NCBI GenBank assembly: GCA_007922225.1
Contig: ML679954.1
Coordinates: forward strand, 24,077,003-24,141,002
Reading direction: 5' to 3'
Length of the DNA: 64,000 nucleotides
From: Emydura subglobosa
Lineage: Eukaryota; Chordata; Testudines; Chelidae
The position numbers and the translations under genes were made by a program. Position 1 is the stretch's first letter. Each line of letters opens with the position of its first letter. The notes below the pieces were generated by a model. That model made no database searches. It was not told where the DNA came from and saw nothing but the letters and a program-made list of their open reading frames with translations. Shown here one piece after another: positions 35,456 through 47,870 of this stretch.

Positions 35456-38244
35456 GAGATACATATAACTTTGTGGTGACAACGTTTTAAACAGGCCAAG
35501 TTGCCATTAACCTGCTGTACAAGTAGAAACCCTTATTTATAGAGTCAGTTATAATCAAACCTCAATGAGCCCAGAATTCAAAGCAGCACAGAACAGTGAC
35601 ATCTTTGTTACACAGGCATTTTACACATTCAGAACTTTGAATACTGTTTATCCTTCCATGATTTGTTTTAGTGAGTTTTTGCATAATAACTATACTTGAA
35701 ATTGTAATGGAAGAACCGGGAGTACTTTGTCCATTCTGTAAGTTGAAGATCCAGACACTGTCCACAGTACACAGAAGTTTTACTTCTCTATCCATAATAA
35801 ATATTCTTAGGATCACTCATTTTTAAAAAAAATAATGATTCCAGGCAATTCTGTTTTCCAATCCATGTGGCCCTATCCCAGAATATCCAGTGTTTCAGAG
35901 ATGATCTATAAAACAATGGAGAAAATAAATTTTGTGCATTTTCTATTAGAACATAAAGTCTGCCAGCTTGGAATAAACCTGGACAAAGAACTTAAAAAGC
36001 CTAAAAGAAAATGTGTTCATTGTGTGTCTATCTCATAAGGAAGCACTTTCTAACAGTACAATGCACAATTTGTTTAACAAAAAACAAAGACTTTTCTTTT
36101 AAGGAAAAATATCTTCCACTCCTGAACTATTCCAGGGAAGCAAATGGGGATTATGTATACCATATTCTAAACAGAATACTTATGTGTGTGTTGTAATACT
36201 CATGTTTATACTACAGGAACAGTCCCATTGACTTCAGTGGCATTTTACATGGAGTACGGCACAACTCAATATGAGCATTCTCACCCTAAATAAATACATT
36301 TGGGTTGTATCACCCACCCTTTCTCTTGATAGTTGATTAGTTTTGTTTGTGTCTCAGCAATAAATGTATATGGTAAAAAATAATAACTACCTTTTGGTTG
36401 TCATGAATAACAATTTAAAAGGAAAAAGCTGATGTTTCTCAGAGACAGCTGTATCAAATGCCTTATTTTTACAACAGTTTACAATTTCTTTCATTTTATG
36501 CTGTTGGCCCTGTTGATTTGTCTTCCTTTCCTCAAGGTGGTTTTGCAACCTGAGCAAATCCTTTGCTTGGTGTATATTTATGTAGCTCTGTTGAAGCCAG
36601 TGCTTCTCAGGTGTATATCAGCCGAAGAGTTCACCTTTACATTTATATTGAATTCCAATCTTAAAATGCTCGAACTTTCATGGAATACTATAGGTACTAT
36701 ACTACAATCTTAGGTTACACACAAATAAGAGTGTGTGGCCTCTATTAATTGAAAAGGCTACATTAATTATTTCATCAAGGGACATCCCTACCCTTCACAT
36801 GGGTTTGTGCGTTGTTTAGTCTGGGTAACAAGAAGGACTGGCTGTATTTATGGTTCAATTTTGCACTTAAGTAGCAAATAAATGTTCCTTATGGTGTGAT
36901 TGCAAAAACAAACAGAACTCTTATCTCTCCTTGAAACTCTTAGTAAAACATTGAATATAAAATCTACTATTTATAAATTCCTTCTGTCCTCTGTTAAAAG
37001 AAGGCTTGATAGAAGAATAGTTGGGGCCATTAAACTTTACAACAGAGTGGAAGCCATGCCAAGGGCTAGTGCATAACGTAGTCTGTTAAAAGGGGGCAGA
37101 GCTTGTGTTTCTTTAGGCACCTCAAACTGCTGAGCTCGCAGCCTCCTTCCTCTCTCTGGTTCATCCAGAATTCCTTCAGACTCCAGGGGTTCCCACAGCT
37201 GCATGGCGCCTTCTCTCTGCTTTCATGGTGTCTTAAACTCACAATCTGGCTCAGTATTTTTAATTGAGAAACATTGTTGTTTACATTTTTATTTACCTTA
37301 TAGTGTGAGATACAAGACATTTCATACCATATCTACTGTAGTTAACACCTGATTCAGGGTATTTGGGAGTCAACCTGTTGATGATTTTGCTGCCAATTTA
37401 TAGTTTTGATCTATCTGTCTACAAAAAAGCTTACATGCAGTTGGAGCCTTGCTATTTGACAGTTGCAATATATTATTCATTTTTTCCAGCCACTAATGGA
37501 TGGGATCCAGCTATTTCCCGGACACATGAAAGAATTTTGGTGAATACTCTCATAGTAGCTGGAAGCATTTTTCAACAAAAGACTTCATTCAGGGTGATAA
37601 ATTTAGTGAACAAACTTTCCAAATAGGTTTGCATGAGCAAAGCTCTGCCTGTGCTGTACTACTGTATGCTGATAACATACATAGTCCAGCTGCTGCTCTG
37701 AGCACAGATGTTACGCTGACGGAAGTATTCCAAGCTGAGCAATTGCCTGCCATTAATAGTACACTATAAAAAGCCCAGTATTTTATCTAGCATGCACCCA
37801 TTGAAAACCAGATTATATATCTATTGTGTGGTTGCCAGAAAAGGTAGTTACACAAAAATAAGTAGCATTGTGCTACCAAATATCAAATAAAAGCAAAATG
37901 CTAGTTACATAAGTTATGTGGTGGAAAATTTCTGGCTATGCCAATTCTTCCTGCTTGGAATCTGCTTTGCTTTTACTTAAAAAACATTATTGTGCAGTGG
38001 GAGTCATAGAATCTTTGAAATTAGAAATAGAAAACACTTGAAAGGTTTTTTAATCCATTATTCCAGCAATGCAAGACTGTCCTTTACAGTGTATTTTCTA
38101 TCACCTTGTCTAGTCCATTTGGAAGTGACTCAAGCAACGGTGACCCTCCCATTTCCCTTGAGAAACTATTTCCCAGGCAACAAGACCTTAACTTTATTCT
38201 ATTAGTCCTGGCTGTACACAACCAAACCATCCCTCTCTTCCTGG
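35456..38244. other. AT-rich non-coding stretch
   Basis: No gene recognised. 36195-36290 (CATGTTTATACTACAGGAAC...TCCCATTGACTTCAGTGG) is a dispersed-repeat copy. A TTCATTTTTTCCAG acceptor-like sequence at about 37476-37489 is followed by an open frame (to 37626), but nothing in that frame is recognisable. Confidence 0.45.
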
Positions 38245-38483
38245 GGTGCATCTACACTGGAAAAAATAGTCCCTGTATTCAAGCAACACCCAGTAAGGGT
38301 GTAGCTGCACTGTCAGTAGGCCACTAGTGTGTACTGGGCTCAGGTGTTTTTACTACTGAGTCATAGCATGGTTTCATGCCACAGTGGTAAAAACACCTAA
38401 GCTGTGTGCTATACGAGCGCTTGCACTGCTGCTATCATTGGTGCAGCTGCACTGCTCCTGTACTATGTTTTCTACTCTAGGCA
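38245..38483. mobile_element. Foldback element, about 240 bp
   Basis: The two halves are imperfect inverted copies of each other. Near the centre AGGTGTTTTTACTACTG (38341-38357) faces CAGTGGTAAAAACACCT (38383-38399). Further out, TAGCTGCACTGTCAGTAGGC faces the complement of GCTGCTATCATTGGTGCAGCTG. The left edge is GGTGCATCTACACTGG. This is a typical palindromic non-autonomous DNA transposon. Confidence 0.6.
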
Positions 38484-40599
38484 AGGTGCTGGCGTTTACA
38501 CTTTTCAGTTAACGTTCACATAATTAGTATATTCCCCATAAGGAACATATGGCTAAGCTTTACTATTTTAACTTTCTTAAGTGTCTCATTTTCCAGTCTG
38601 TTGTTTACGTCAGTCTATTAATGTTCCCATGGCATCAGAATGACCACCCATTATGTCCCAACCAAAAGAACACCAACTTCAAACAGAGATTTCCTTAACC
38701 AGAGAAGGAAGAAGAGTTGAAGAACCACAAAATTCACTAGAGAACTTGCTTTGCCATATAATGAAGAAAAAACTCATGCTTTATAGATGGGTGCCAGTAT
38801 AAAACCCTAAAACAGCTATATGGATAACATCCTTTGTTCCTCTTCTCTGAAGTCTCTCCAATATTCTCTCTGGTATTAAGGTATCTAAGGCTTTTTCACC
38901 AGTACCATATAGACGTGAATTGTGAACTTCCTGGTATAGAAAAGGATGTCACTAGCACACAATCCCATTGGACTTTTTGTAATCTTATGCAATATCCTGT
39001 GAGCAGACGTCATGAGGAACATTAAGGGAGAGATCGTGGCTTGACTTGCATGGTCATGCAAGAACAGAAGGGGTAAAAAGATGCCCCACACCTCAGATCA
39101 TTATGCAGCCTCCCCATATCTCTTCTGGGGGTACCAGAGACAGTGGAACAGCAGGACATGTATGCCTGGTTCTTCTCCCTAGGGGCAGACAAGCAAGAAC
39201 TAGGCAGAGAGGAAAGGGGATTGGAATGGACTGGCATAGAAAGCAGTGAGTGGTATCTTGACCTTACACGCTCTCCCCCAAAGCAGCAGAGCCAGCACAT
39301 TTATATGTGTATTGATCTACATCTTGTATGGACTCATAGTGGATTACCATCCTCTGGGAGCAACTGGGAAACAAAGGGAATCATGTTTCTCTACATTCCA
39401 TCCCTGCATTGCCCCTTGGGCAGCACACTTACTTACTGTCTCTCAAGGCAAGGCCGGCTATCTAAACACAATCTGAGGGGTTTTTAAACGTAACTAGAAG
39501 AATAGCAGACAGAAATATTTTAGCAGTGATGCAACTCTGATTAAATGGAATCCTTCCCATGACACGCTTAATGAATGGAGGGCTTCCATTGCTGCTTACT
39601 ACACATGGGATGAATTGTAGCTCCATCATCTATTCTATTTTATGTAATGAAAAATTACCATGTGTCACATGTAGCAGTAAAGCAAAAACAAAGGACATTA
39701 GTTAAATCCTTCTCTTGAGCAGTTTTTGCCATATATTTTTCTTTTTAATAGAATTACTGTTCTTGAATGGAAAAGCTTAGGGATATATAAAAAGAATGGG
39801 ATGGAAATATAATACCTATATTTGTGCTGCATATTATTTCTAAAAACCCAAGAACTATGCTCAACCTTTTCATATGAAAACTTCATTCATGCTCCAACCA
39901 CAAAAACGTGCCTAAACTATTATCTGAATACCAGCAATTATAGTTTATTTCTGTGATATTAAGTGTATAACATTTCCAAACAGTTTCTTTGGACAATCTT
40001 ATTTTTATGTTGTTAAAATTTATGAAATGCCTTTCTATGTATTGTATTATTTAAAATAAAATAAATAATAAACAGACAGAGTGAGAAGATGGATGATTAT
40101 TGGACCCAGCTGTGTCGCCTGGGGTTAGGCGTACTTTAGGGGTGTTAGACAGCTGCCTTGGCACAGTTTGATCTTTGAAGGGATATTCTATTTTTTACGT
40201 TAGGGGAACATTAACAAAAATGTAAAATAAATATGGGCTGGACAGTGTTTTAAGTATGGAAATTATAGGCCCTGATCTAAAGACCACAGAAGGCACTGAG
40301 AATCTTTCCATTGGCTTCAGAGGATTTTGGGTCATGGCATAGCAAGTAACTGTGTAGAGGCACACCACACCGAGAGGAACACTGGAGGGCATTCAGTCCT
40401 GCAGAGGTGCTCACCCATTTCAAATAAACTCAGTTCTACTTCTTCCCAGAACTAATACCGGGGTGGTGCAGTTTTATCCCTTGCACAAGGCTGTGCTTAA
40501 AATACACAATTTAGACCTTAGTATTTATGGCCAAGGTGATCCATTCAGCATCTTCTGAAGTTATTTCAACAGTCTTGTGATGAAGATGATATTATTTTA
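38484..40599. other. Non-coding, nothing recognised
   Basis: Short frames on both strands without motifs; 39022-39487 is slightly GC-richer with overlapping chance frames. 40265-40340 (GGCCCTGATCTAAAGACC...CATTGGCTTCAGAGGATTTTGG) is a dispersed-repeat copy. Confidence 0.45.
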
Positions 40600-41200
40600 G
40601 AAAGATGCAGAACAATATTAGAATTGGCTGGAAAAAGAAATCTTTGTATGTGAAAATTTTTGCATTTAGATTTCCGCCCCACCCCATCCTGCTTCAAGAT
40701 GAAAAGACCAAGGCAAATATTTCCATGAGAAGAAATTTTTTCTGGAAATCCCATTTCAGGAGAACCAAAACGTAATTTTTTTACCTTGCCAGCGCCCTGC
40801 CTGGAAGATACTTGTTACTTTCATTTTCTCTATGCAGGCAGAAGGTGAAATTGAGAGGAAAGATCCAGGCGGATTATCAGATGCCGAGTGCCCTGGCTCC
40901 CTGCCATCCCCTCCAGCCCATTTTCTGAAAAACAGGGGCGCTCAGCCTCCCTTCTTCATCACCAGCCTGGCTGCAGCTCTCTGGAAGGCTTTTATCAATT
41001 TTGGTTTCCTCCTGCAGGCAGAATGTGAAATTGACGAGAGCCTTCCAGACCAGCAGCCAGGGACCTGACATTTCAATTGTCTCCAAAGAAAATCAAAGAT
41101 TTCCAGAAAAAAAATGAGATTTTCCCCACAGGAAAACTTTTCATTTTGTGATAAGTGCATTTTCTGTTGGCAAGCCAATCTGATAGAAAATTCCTGACTA
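40600..41200. mobile_element. Foldback DNA-transposon-like element of the GAAAATTT family
   Basis: The outer parts are rich in GGAAATCCC/GGAAAATT motifs like those of 26105 and 32198. The inner part is a long imperfect hairpin: CTGGAAGGCTTTTATCAATTT (40981-41001) faces AAATTGACGAGAGCCTTCCAG (41028-41048). The arms extend outward through CCTGGCTGCAGCTCT and ACCAGCAGCCAGG. A GCAGGCAGAAGGTGAAATTGA motif at 40835 is repeated at 41015. Short overlapping frames on both strands are by-products. Confidence 0.6.
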
Positions 41201-41564
41201 ACCCTAAACAGTGTTTTCTTCATCCTTGCAGTGTATGCATCTCAAAGTTTGTTATAACCTCTGTGAAAAATTATTTTTCTTTCTTTAGTTCTTTAAAAAC
41301 TAAGTTCAGATTGCACTTTATAATTTACCTGGCTTCTTCATCCAAGCCACATTTTCACAGTACTTCACAATTTTTAAAGCAAACAGAGGTTTCTGGAAAG
41401 AGGGTAGAGCATACAAGTAAAGTGATCAGAGTGATAAAAGGAATACATATCCATCTTAGTCCCATTTCTCTTTATGTATCTCTGGCTACTTCAAAATCAT
41501 GTATTGTAGGTCAGGTCTCTATGTGTGCAGCTGTCTAACTGACAAATGTTCATATAGATATTAA

Positions 41565-41703
41565 TAGATTCCTAGGTTTTTGAGGCCAGAAGGGTCCATT
41601 ACGACCATGTAGTCTGACCTTCTGAATAACACAGGCCATAGAATTTCACAATTCCTGCAACAAGCCCAATAACTTGAAGTTGAACCAAGACTTTATCTCT
41701 TGA
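41565..41703 (-). mobile_element. CR1 3' tail
   Basis: TTTTTGAGGCCAGAAGGGTCCATTACGACCATGTAGTCTGACCTTCTG...AACACAGGCCATAGAATTTCAC is the complement of a turtle-type CR1 terminus. Only about 140 bases are present. Confidence 0.88.
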
Positions 41704-41864
41704 GGTATGTCTATATTTACAGCTGTATAAAGAGACACTGCACACCCAGCTATCATGAGTATAAATAGTAGTGTAGAGGGTGAGCCACTGCTTGGGCAAG
41801 GAGAGTACAGGTACCCCAGAACCCTAGGGTATATAATCTACATGCTTAAGCAGTGCCTCCCTTG
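41704..41864. mobile_element. MITE-like fragment with GGTATGTCTA edge
   Basis: GAGGTATGTCTATATTTACAGCTG opens a block containing CACACCCAGCTATCATGAGT and GTAGAGGGTGAGCC. The edge and content are similar to the GTCTACAC class of elements. The right edge is not defined. Confidence 0.4.
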
Positions 41865-41888
41865 TTTTTTTTTTTTTTTTTTTTTTTT
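41865..41888. repeat. Poly-T run (24)
   Basis: Uninterrupted run of 24 T. It may be the poly-A tail of a minus-strand retrotransposed insertion, but none is recognised beside it. Confidence 0.85.
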
Positions 41889-44194
41889 AAGCAAGGTAGC
41901 ATCCTGCTGCCAGAGCCTTTCTGTGATATAGTGAAAGTTTCCAGCAGCAGAAAACTTCATGCAACAAACCAGGGTTTCATAAAATGTCAGTAAATTAATG
42001 ATTTTGCAAAATCTTACCCTTAAGGTAAATGAGGTGAAGTCATGTGCCCCACAAACGTAAGCAAAACAACTTTACAAAATGATATCTGGGAAACTAGTTT
42101 AAGAGAGAGTTTGGGTGCATAACTGGGATTATGCATCAGATGATTTGGGAAAAAATATGACATGGAAAAGGATTTTAAAAACTTAGAGGCTTGTTCCAGC
42201 TAACCGGCTTATGCAAGTTATCCTTACTACACTGGAGATTCAAGATGACAAGCAGAGTGGGCAACGAAAATTACTATTGTACTAAACAATTAAAAAGGCC
42301 TCTCACAAAAATCACTAACTCTAGACTCCATTTCTATTTCCAATAAAAGCTAACTCTTCTAAAATTTATGACACATACTGTTTTCCTTTTCTCTTGAAAT
42401 TTGTGACAACACACCCACCTTTACTGGGAGGGATTTGGTTGTCTTAGTAATGACTGACTTCTGACATTTTTTTAAATAAAATGAAGATGTAGCGTTTGTA
42501 AAGAAAATAAAAAGAGCATTTGGTAGGTTTGTAGTCAGAAGGCAGGGAAAATCTTATTTTTTAAACTTTGGCAATGATCTTTTTAGAGGAAGTGTGTGTA
42601 TATTTTGCTTCAAATAGGTTTTTGGTGCTTTTTTTGTTTTTGCTTACTCAAGCAAGATCTTGAATCAATATGAAGATTAATGAGCAATTCCTAGAACAAA
42701 TGTCAAACAACGTTATTTCATATATATTAATACCTATACTTTTGTTAATCTGAGTTCTCTCTTCACAGAATGTAAATGCATCTAACAGCATTTAGTGTGC
42801 CAGTTTCCTTGTAATATTTTAAATATTGTGTTTACCATTTTAGAGGAACTTAGATTCAGTTCATTCTTGGGTATGGCAGACTATTTGCTTTGGAACTGTG
42901 TCTCTTTATAATCCAACTGTCCTGAAATATACTGCAATATTATATGTGGGTTCCTACAGCAAGGCAATTAATTGTAAGCACTTGGACATACAACAAGACA
43001 TAGTGAAAAAGGTTTAAGACAGTAATATAGCATCAGATAAATCCCTTCACTTAACAGTTTTCACAAAAGAGTGCTTTGATTTTTGTTATGAATTTTGAAA
43101 AGAACTACCTTCCATTTGCAGGTCCAATTTGTAACAACAAAACTTTCATCTTATTCTTTTACATCTGGGGTGACATTCTGGCCCATTGAAGTCAATGGGG
43201 CCAGGAGTTCAGTCCTGTAATTAAACTAAGGGTGCAAAACAGAGAACTTGCATCCCCAGCTAACTAATTGCAGGTGAAATTAATCACAGCTCAAATAATC
43301 AGATTCATTTTGCAGGTACAAAACAAGTCTCAGATTTGTCAGTACAAACTCAGCCTTCAAAAAAAAAGCTATGCCTTAGGCCTTCTGCAAAATGTACGCT
43401 TTTATGAATAAAATTACTGAGGGGGTACTGGTGGACTTGATTTCAGGGAAAATGGACAGAAAGGAAGCCTGGGGTTCACATGGAGTTGGCAGAGCTGACT
43501 AAAAGTAGTAGGTTACAATATATTTGTCATTGGGTATCCTTATCTGAATTGCTTTCTTGTGGCAGACTGAAGCACAACACATACACCTGCCTCAGTTTCC
43601 CTTCTTCAGACTCCCCACTAATTCCATACAGGCTCTAGTCCATCAAAATGGTTTATCACCAAAACACAGTTCAAATAATCCACAAAGATGTCCCAAACGT
43701 AGTCCATCTCTCACACCCCATACACCTAAACCCCACAACGTGTGTCCCCACATCCCACACTCCAGCATTTGCTCTTCTTCCCGAAGAGTGCGGGGGTTCC
43801 ACAGGGTTCCATTCTGCCATGTCTCCTCTTCAAAATTCACCAGGGACCATTACAAAAGTTAGTAAGGAGGCACAGAGTGCAGTGCTTTTGGCATGCTGAT
43901 GGCACCTAATGTATATCGCTTCCTTGTCCAGCTCAGAAGAGGAGGTTCAGTGCCTCAGCCACTGTGTAGTTGATAATGGGGCATGGATGAGAGTGACCTG
44001 ACCCAGACAAGACTCAGATGATGATGGTGGTTTGGGGAAGCAGCTGGCGCTCATGGCAGAGGTAATATCAATCCCTCTGACCGAGGGAGTACATCTGCCA
44101 TTAGTTATGAGAGTTTGCAATATACGGGTGTTTGTAGATTCCCTCCAACACCTCATCTGCTGTTGTATTAGAGCAGTCACTCTTTTTACCATCT
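41889..44194. other. Non-coding; possible unclassified repeat at 43550-43900
   Basis: No gene recognised. 43170-43215 (TTCTGGCCCATTGAAGTCAATGGGGCC) is a clean copy of the dispersed inverted repeat core. 43550-43900 is C-rich, with frames on both strands but no motif. Confidence 0.45.
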
Positions 44195-44850
44195 GTGTCT
44201 GGCTGGAAGATTGTGACCTTCCTTTCAGATGCAGATCTTCCCACTGTTATCCAGGCTCTCGTTACCTCAGGATTAGATTATCACCATGTGCTCCAGACAG
44301 GGATACACCTTAAAAATATTCAGAGACTGAAGCTGGTGCAGAACACAGCAGCTCACTTACTGAGTGGGGCATCTCAGTGGGAGTATAAGGCCTCCTTGCT
44401 ACAGGATCTGCAATGGCTGCCCATCAGTCTCCAGGTGGAGTTTAAATAGTTGGTTTACCTGAGAGATCATCTCTCTCCCTATGCCATATTACCTCAGCTG
44501 TGGTGCTTGAGCTGGATCCTCTTGTTGTAAATGAGAGAGGGTGGCTGGCAGGATGTCTCTGTAAAGGCTCCCAAGGCTCTGGAGCTTGTTCCCCTTATCA
44601 GTCTGAAATAACCTGAATGTGGCAAACTTTTGGGCAGCTATACGAGAGAGTTTGTGGAGAAGGCTGAAGTTTTTCTTCCCATAACAATCAGGGGGTGGAA
44701 TGGAATTTTTGTAGGTAGCTAGCTGGCTGAATTGCTGTTAAAATGATTACCTTAATGCTTCTGGGATTTGATAGTATTGCTAATATTGTGTTAGGGCACC
44801 TACGGCTTTGAATAGGTGTCTTTTAAAATTATTTTGTATCTAAATAAATC
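44195..44850 (+). mobile_element. L2-type LINE relic: RT C-terminus and 3' end
   Basis: 44215-44449 translates to FLSDADLPTVIQALVTSGLDY, QRLKLVQNTAAHLLSG and LQDLQWLPISLQVEFK in one frame (44195-44449). These are the conserved ALVTSRLDYCN, LQLVQNAAARLLTG and LHWLPVxxRVxFK blocks of L2-type reverse transcriptases. The cysteine after LDY is replaced. A stop at 44447 is followed by out-of-frame remnants and a tail ending in AAATAAATCAAAATGG (44840-44855). Confidence 0.82.
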
Positions 44851-44855
44851 AAAAT

Positions 44856-45636
44856 GGATAAATGTATTAGTAAACCCTTTTCACCCATGATGGTGGTAAA
44901 TTCTAGTCTATATTTCTCATTCCCTTCACATCCATTGACATGGACACTGAGCGGTGACCCTCAGCTGTATAATTTGATTTATTTTGGGTTCTGAGAAAGA
45001 CACTGCAGATGGTAAATGTCTGCATAACGTATAAGCCACAGACCTCCAGCACACAGCAAAGGAATAAGCAGGATCTGGTTGAAACAGAAAATCAGCGTAT
45101 TTATGCAAGGAACTATGGATGTTTTCATGAAGCACAGTTTATCCAACTGTAAAAATATTGGTTGGCGTATTACTGACTCAGTGCTTAAAATTCTTTTGGC
45201 TTCTAACCAGCATAAATGGTTAAAGCAGAGGAACTGACTGCAGAGTAGCTGAATCTGCTGAAGACGAAAAGGTTACAGAAAAAGGGTGATCCCAGAAACA
45301 GAAACATGATGGCTGAGATGGATTTAACAGACTTAGAAAAGTTCTGGTACCATATATCCCTACAAAAGGCAGTTTGGAGACTTGTGGCTACGTTAGGAAC
45401 ATGTCCGCTAATTTTATGACTGAAAGTATTAAAAAAAAAAAAAAAGACTTCCCGCAAACAACAACAAAGTGAGAAACAACATTTTTACATCAGACATCCT
45501 TTCAGTTGCCTTTGGCTGCATCTCCCCCCCAATCTAAGAATAATTCTGTTGCGACTCAGTCAACGCTTTGTAAACATATATGACTGGGCAGCCTTGAAGG
45601 AGGGCAGACCCAAACCCACTTGATCATGCACTCACT
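44856..45636. other. Non-coding, nothing recognised
   Basis: A run of 14-15 A lies at about 45431-45445. No motif-bearing frame is present. Confidence 0.5.
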
Positions 45637-45928
45637 GTCTACACAACAGCTGGGAGTGTGCTTCCTAACACAGGTAGTCATGTGCTAGTTCTGCTCAAGC
45701 TAGCGCACTAAAATAGTTGTGTCCCCATGGTGGCAAGGATGGCAGTTTGGGCTAGCTGCACAAATATGTACCCAGAGAGTTGGGAGGGACTTTACTTGGG
45801 CAGCTAAGTCCGAGCCACCCCTCATGCAGCCATGGGCCATGCTGTTATTTTTAGTACACTATCTTGAGCAGAATTTGCACATATCTGTCTCCCATACTGG
45901 GAAGAACTGTCCCAGATGCTGTATAGAC
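45637..45928. mobile_element. 292-bp foldback transposon
   Basis: The left half, from GTCTACACAACAGCTGGGA through TTCTGCTCAAGCTAGCGCAC and GGCAGTTTGGGCTAGCTGC, is mirrored by the right half. Read as complement, the right half runs GTCTATACAGCATCTGGGA, TTCTGCTCAAGATAGTGTAC, GGTGGCTCGGACTTAGCTGC. Nearly the whole element can therefore fold on itself around 45775-45795. No coding capacity. It is a non-autonomous DNA transposon of a GTCTACAC-ended family. Confidence 0.75.
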
Positions 45929-46084
45929 CCACTGAGATCTCAGGCTGTTCACTAATCTCAAAATATTTCAAATCTGAGGCCCACAGAAGCATTTTTTTAA
46001 TTCCCCAAAGTCTTTCTCTTTCCATGCATCCCAGTGGCATTCGGTACCGTCCACAAAGAACAGTCTGAGTTGAGCAAATTAGGG

Positions 46085-47220
46085 ATGAATTTGATTTGAT
46101 ATGTTAGCAGGCTGATGAATCATGGTTAATGCCTCCTCATTTTGTGGTCCTTCAATATGTACAATGACCTTCACTTTATTTGGGGACTGTTGAACTCCTT
46201 TGTCACTGAATGTGTATCCTATAATACCAGATCTCTTTCAGCCCAATCTGGCATTTTCCCCTCTATTTACAATGAATGAAAAACAAACATTAAACAAGAA
46301 TACCCCCAAATAGAACCTTTACTCTAAAAATGGAGAAGGGACAGATACTCTATGAAGTCCACTAGAGCCTTTGCTATTGTTACTGATTTTGGACACAAGC
46401 CACTCAGATACTCTGGCAATGGGCATCAGTCTAGACCCACAAGGCAGATAACTTCAATGTTCTTTTTGTTAGCATACTGCAGAATGTCACGGTCTTACAT
46501 TTAATTGTTGATAATTTTAGACCCAAATCAACAGATCATCAACAATTACTTCCACATATATCCAGATGACAATAAAGTTTTACACTAATCAAGGCATGAC
46601 CTTCTCAATTAGTCTCCTGATGTAGCATTCACATTTGGTCTTATTCAAAAGTTTTGGTGGCCCATACAAACCTTTAACTTGTTTGGTTTTACCATAGTGA
46701 TCATATTTTTAACTCAGCCTTTGCTCAGTAGCATCTAATGTTACCATCTGCTCAAATTCAGCATGTTTATAACTTATATTTGTCACTGTTAGTGGATGCA
46801 TATAGTTTTAGTGGCACACTGGGATCTATGTTATTGTGGCATATTAAAACATCACTATCCCTGTCTTTTAAACATGCCTTCAGATTCATTAGAGTACCTT
46901 TGACATTCTGTTTTGTAGACAGCTTGTACACTTATTGGATCATCTGCACGTACAGACTGTTTTTCAAGCCAAGCATACATGGGACTTCCTGTTCCAGTAC
47001 TTAAACCTCTACTGAATGGCTGTTTAGACATGCCTTTGTGCCCACTATGTGAAATAAGCTTAGTTTTCAATTTTAACATTGCACAGCTTCTAATATTTTT
47101 GTAGATCCTTGCTGTGTTTACATTGTGCTCAACTCCAATATCTGTTCTGAAATTCACTTTTTGTTTCTTTATTTCCAGTGTCATAAACCAATCTACTGTG
47201 AAACACTCTTTGTAAAAGCA
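46085..47220 (-). mobile_element. Ty3/Gypsy-type pol relic (protease and reverse transcriptase)
   Basis: Read on the minus strand from right to left. 47184-46855 contains VNFRTDIGVEHNVNTARIY and, later, LKTKLISHSGHKG, the layout of a retroviral-type aspartic protease with the catalytic D-T/S-G read as D-I-G. At about 46700-46580, MITMVKPNKLKVCMG resembles the start of Gypsy reverse transcriptase. At about 46540-46520, VEVIVDDLLIW retains the catalytic V-D-D. At about 46215-46085, YTFSDKGVQQSPNKVKVIVH matches the segment after the polymerase (GHxFSxxGVxPDPxKVxAI). Frames are broken throughout and no LTRs were recognised. Integrase and gag are not visible. Confidence 0.65.
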
Positions 47221-47264
47221 ATGAGAGCCCCAACAAAGAATGTTGTCTTTGCATCATAAGTAGC

Positions 47265-47440
47265 ACAGTGTATTTCCAGTTATCCAAATTCCCTTCATCC
47301 AAAAATCCTATTTATCTGAATTGACCATGCATCCCCTATGTAGCTCTATGTAAGTTAATAGCTCTTCCATTTATCCAAATGCTTGGTTATCCAAAACCTT
47401 TCAATGTCCCCCAGCCATTTTGATAAAAGGGAGTGTTCTG
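47265..47440. mobile_element. Possible pogo/Tigger-like MITE
   Basis: Repeated TTATCCAAATT, TTATCTGAATT, TTATCCAAATGC, GGTTATCCAAAA and a closing TTTTGATAAAAGGGAGTGTTCTGTA are typical of pogo-like short elements (GTTATCCGAA units). The ends are not sharply defined. Confidence 0.45.
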
Positions 47441-47784
47441 TATATGTTTATGAAAATATTTTACTTGTGCGCTTAATTCATGTTGGTAATAACACATTCT
47501 TGAAAAATGATTGCTTTTTTTGCATGCATGACATTACAATCCCAATGTGTTATTTTTGTGGCAAACAAATCTGGTCTTCACCATTTTATTCTTGTATTCT
47601 CTTTTTATGATTGGTATATATTTTTGATGAGATTAGTTTTCTGAAGTCTTCTGTTCTTTTACTGTTTGATAACACTTTCAATTAGGAAGCATAGGGTTTT
47701 TTAGCCCTGAAAAGCCTTCACAAAATGAAGTAAATTTATTGCAATAACCTTGTTTTGAGCATGTTATCAGTTATGCCACAACTA

Positions 47785-47870
47785 AATCAGGGTAGGATTT
47801 TCAAAAGCATCCAAGTGACTTAGGAGTACAAATACCCTTGACTGTCAATGGGAGTTTTGCTACTAAAAAT
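47785..47870. repeat. Dispersed repeat, GATTTTCAAAAGCATCCAAGTGACTTAGGAG type
   Basis: AGGATTTTCAAAAGCATCCAAGTGACTTAGGAGTACAAAT...TTGACTGTCAATGGGAG. It is related to 59755-59870, which holds both inverted halves. Confidence 0.65.

Noticed and set aside
37476..37626. Possible plus-strand exon after TTCATTTTTTCCAG
   Set aside because: The acceptor is plausible but the peptide is unremarkable, lies in an AT-rich region, and no donor or related exon is visible.
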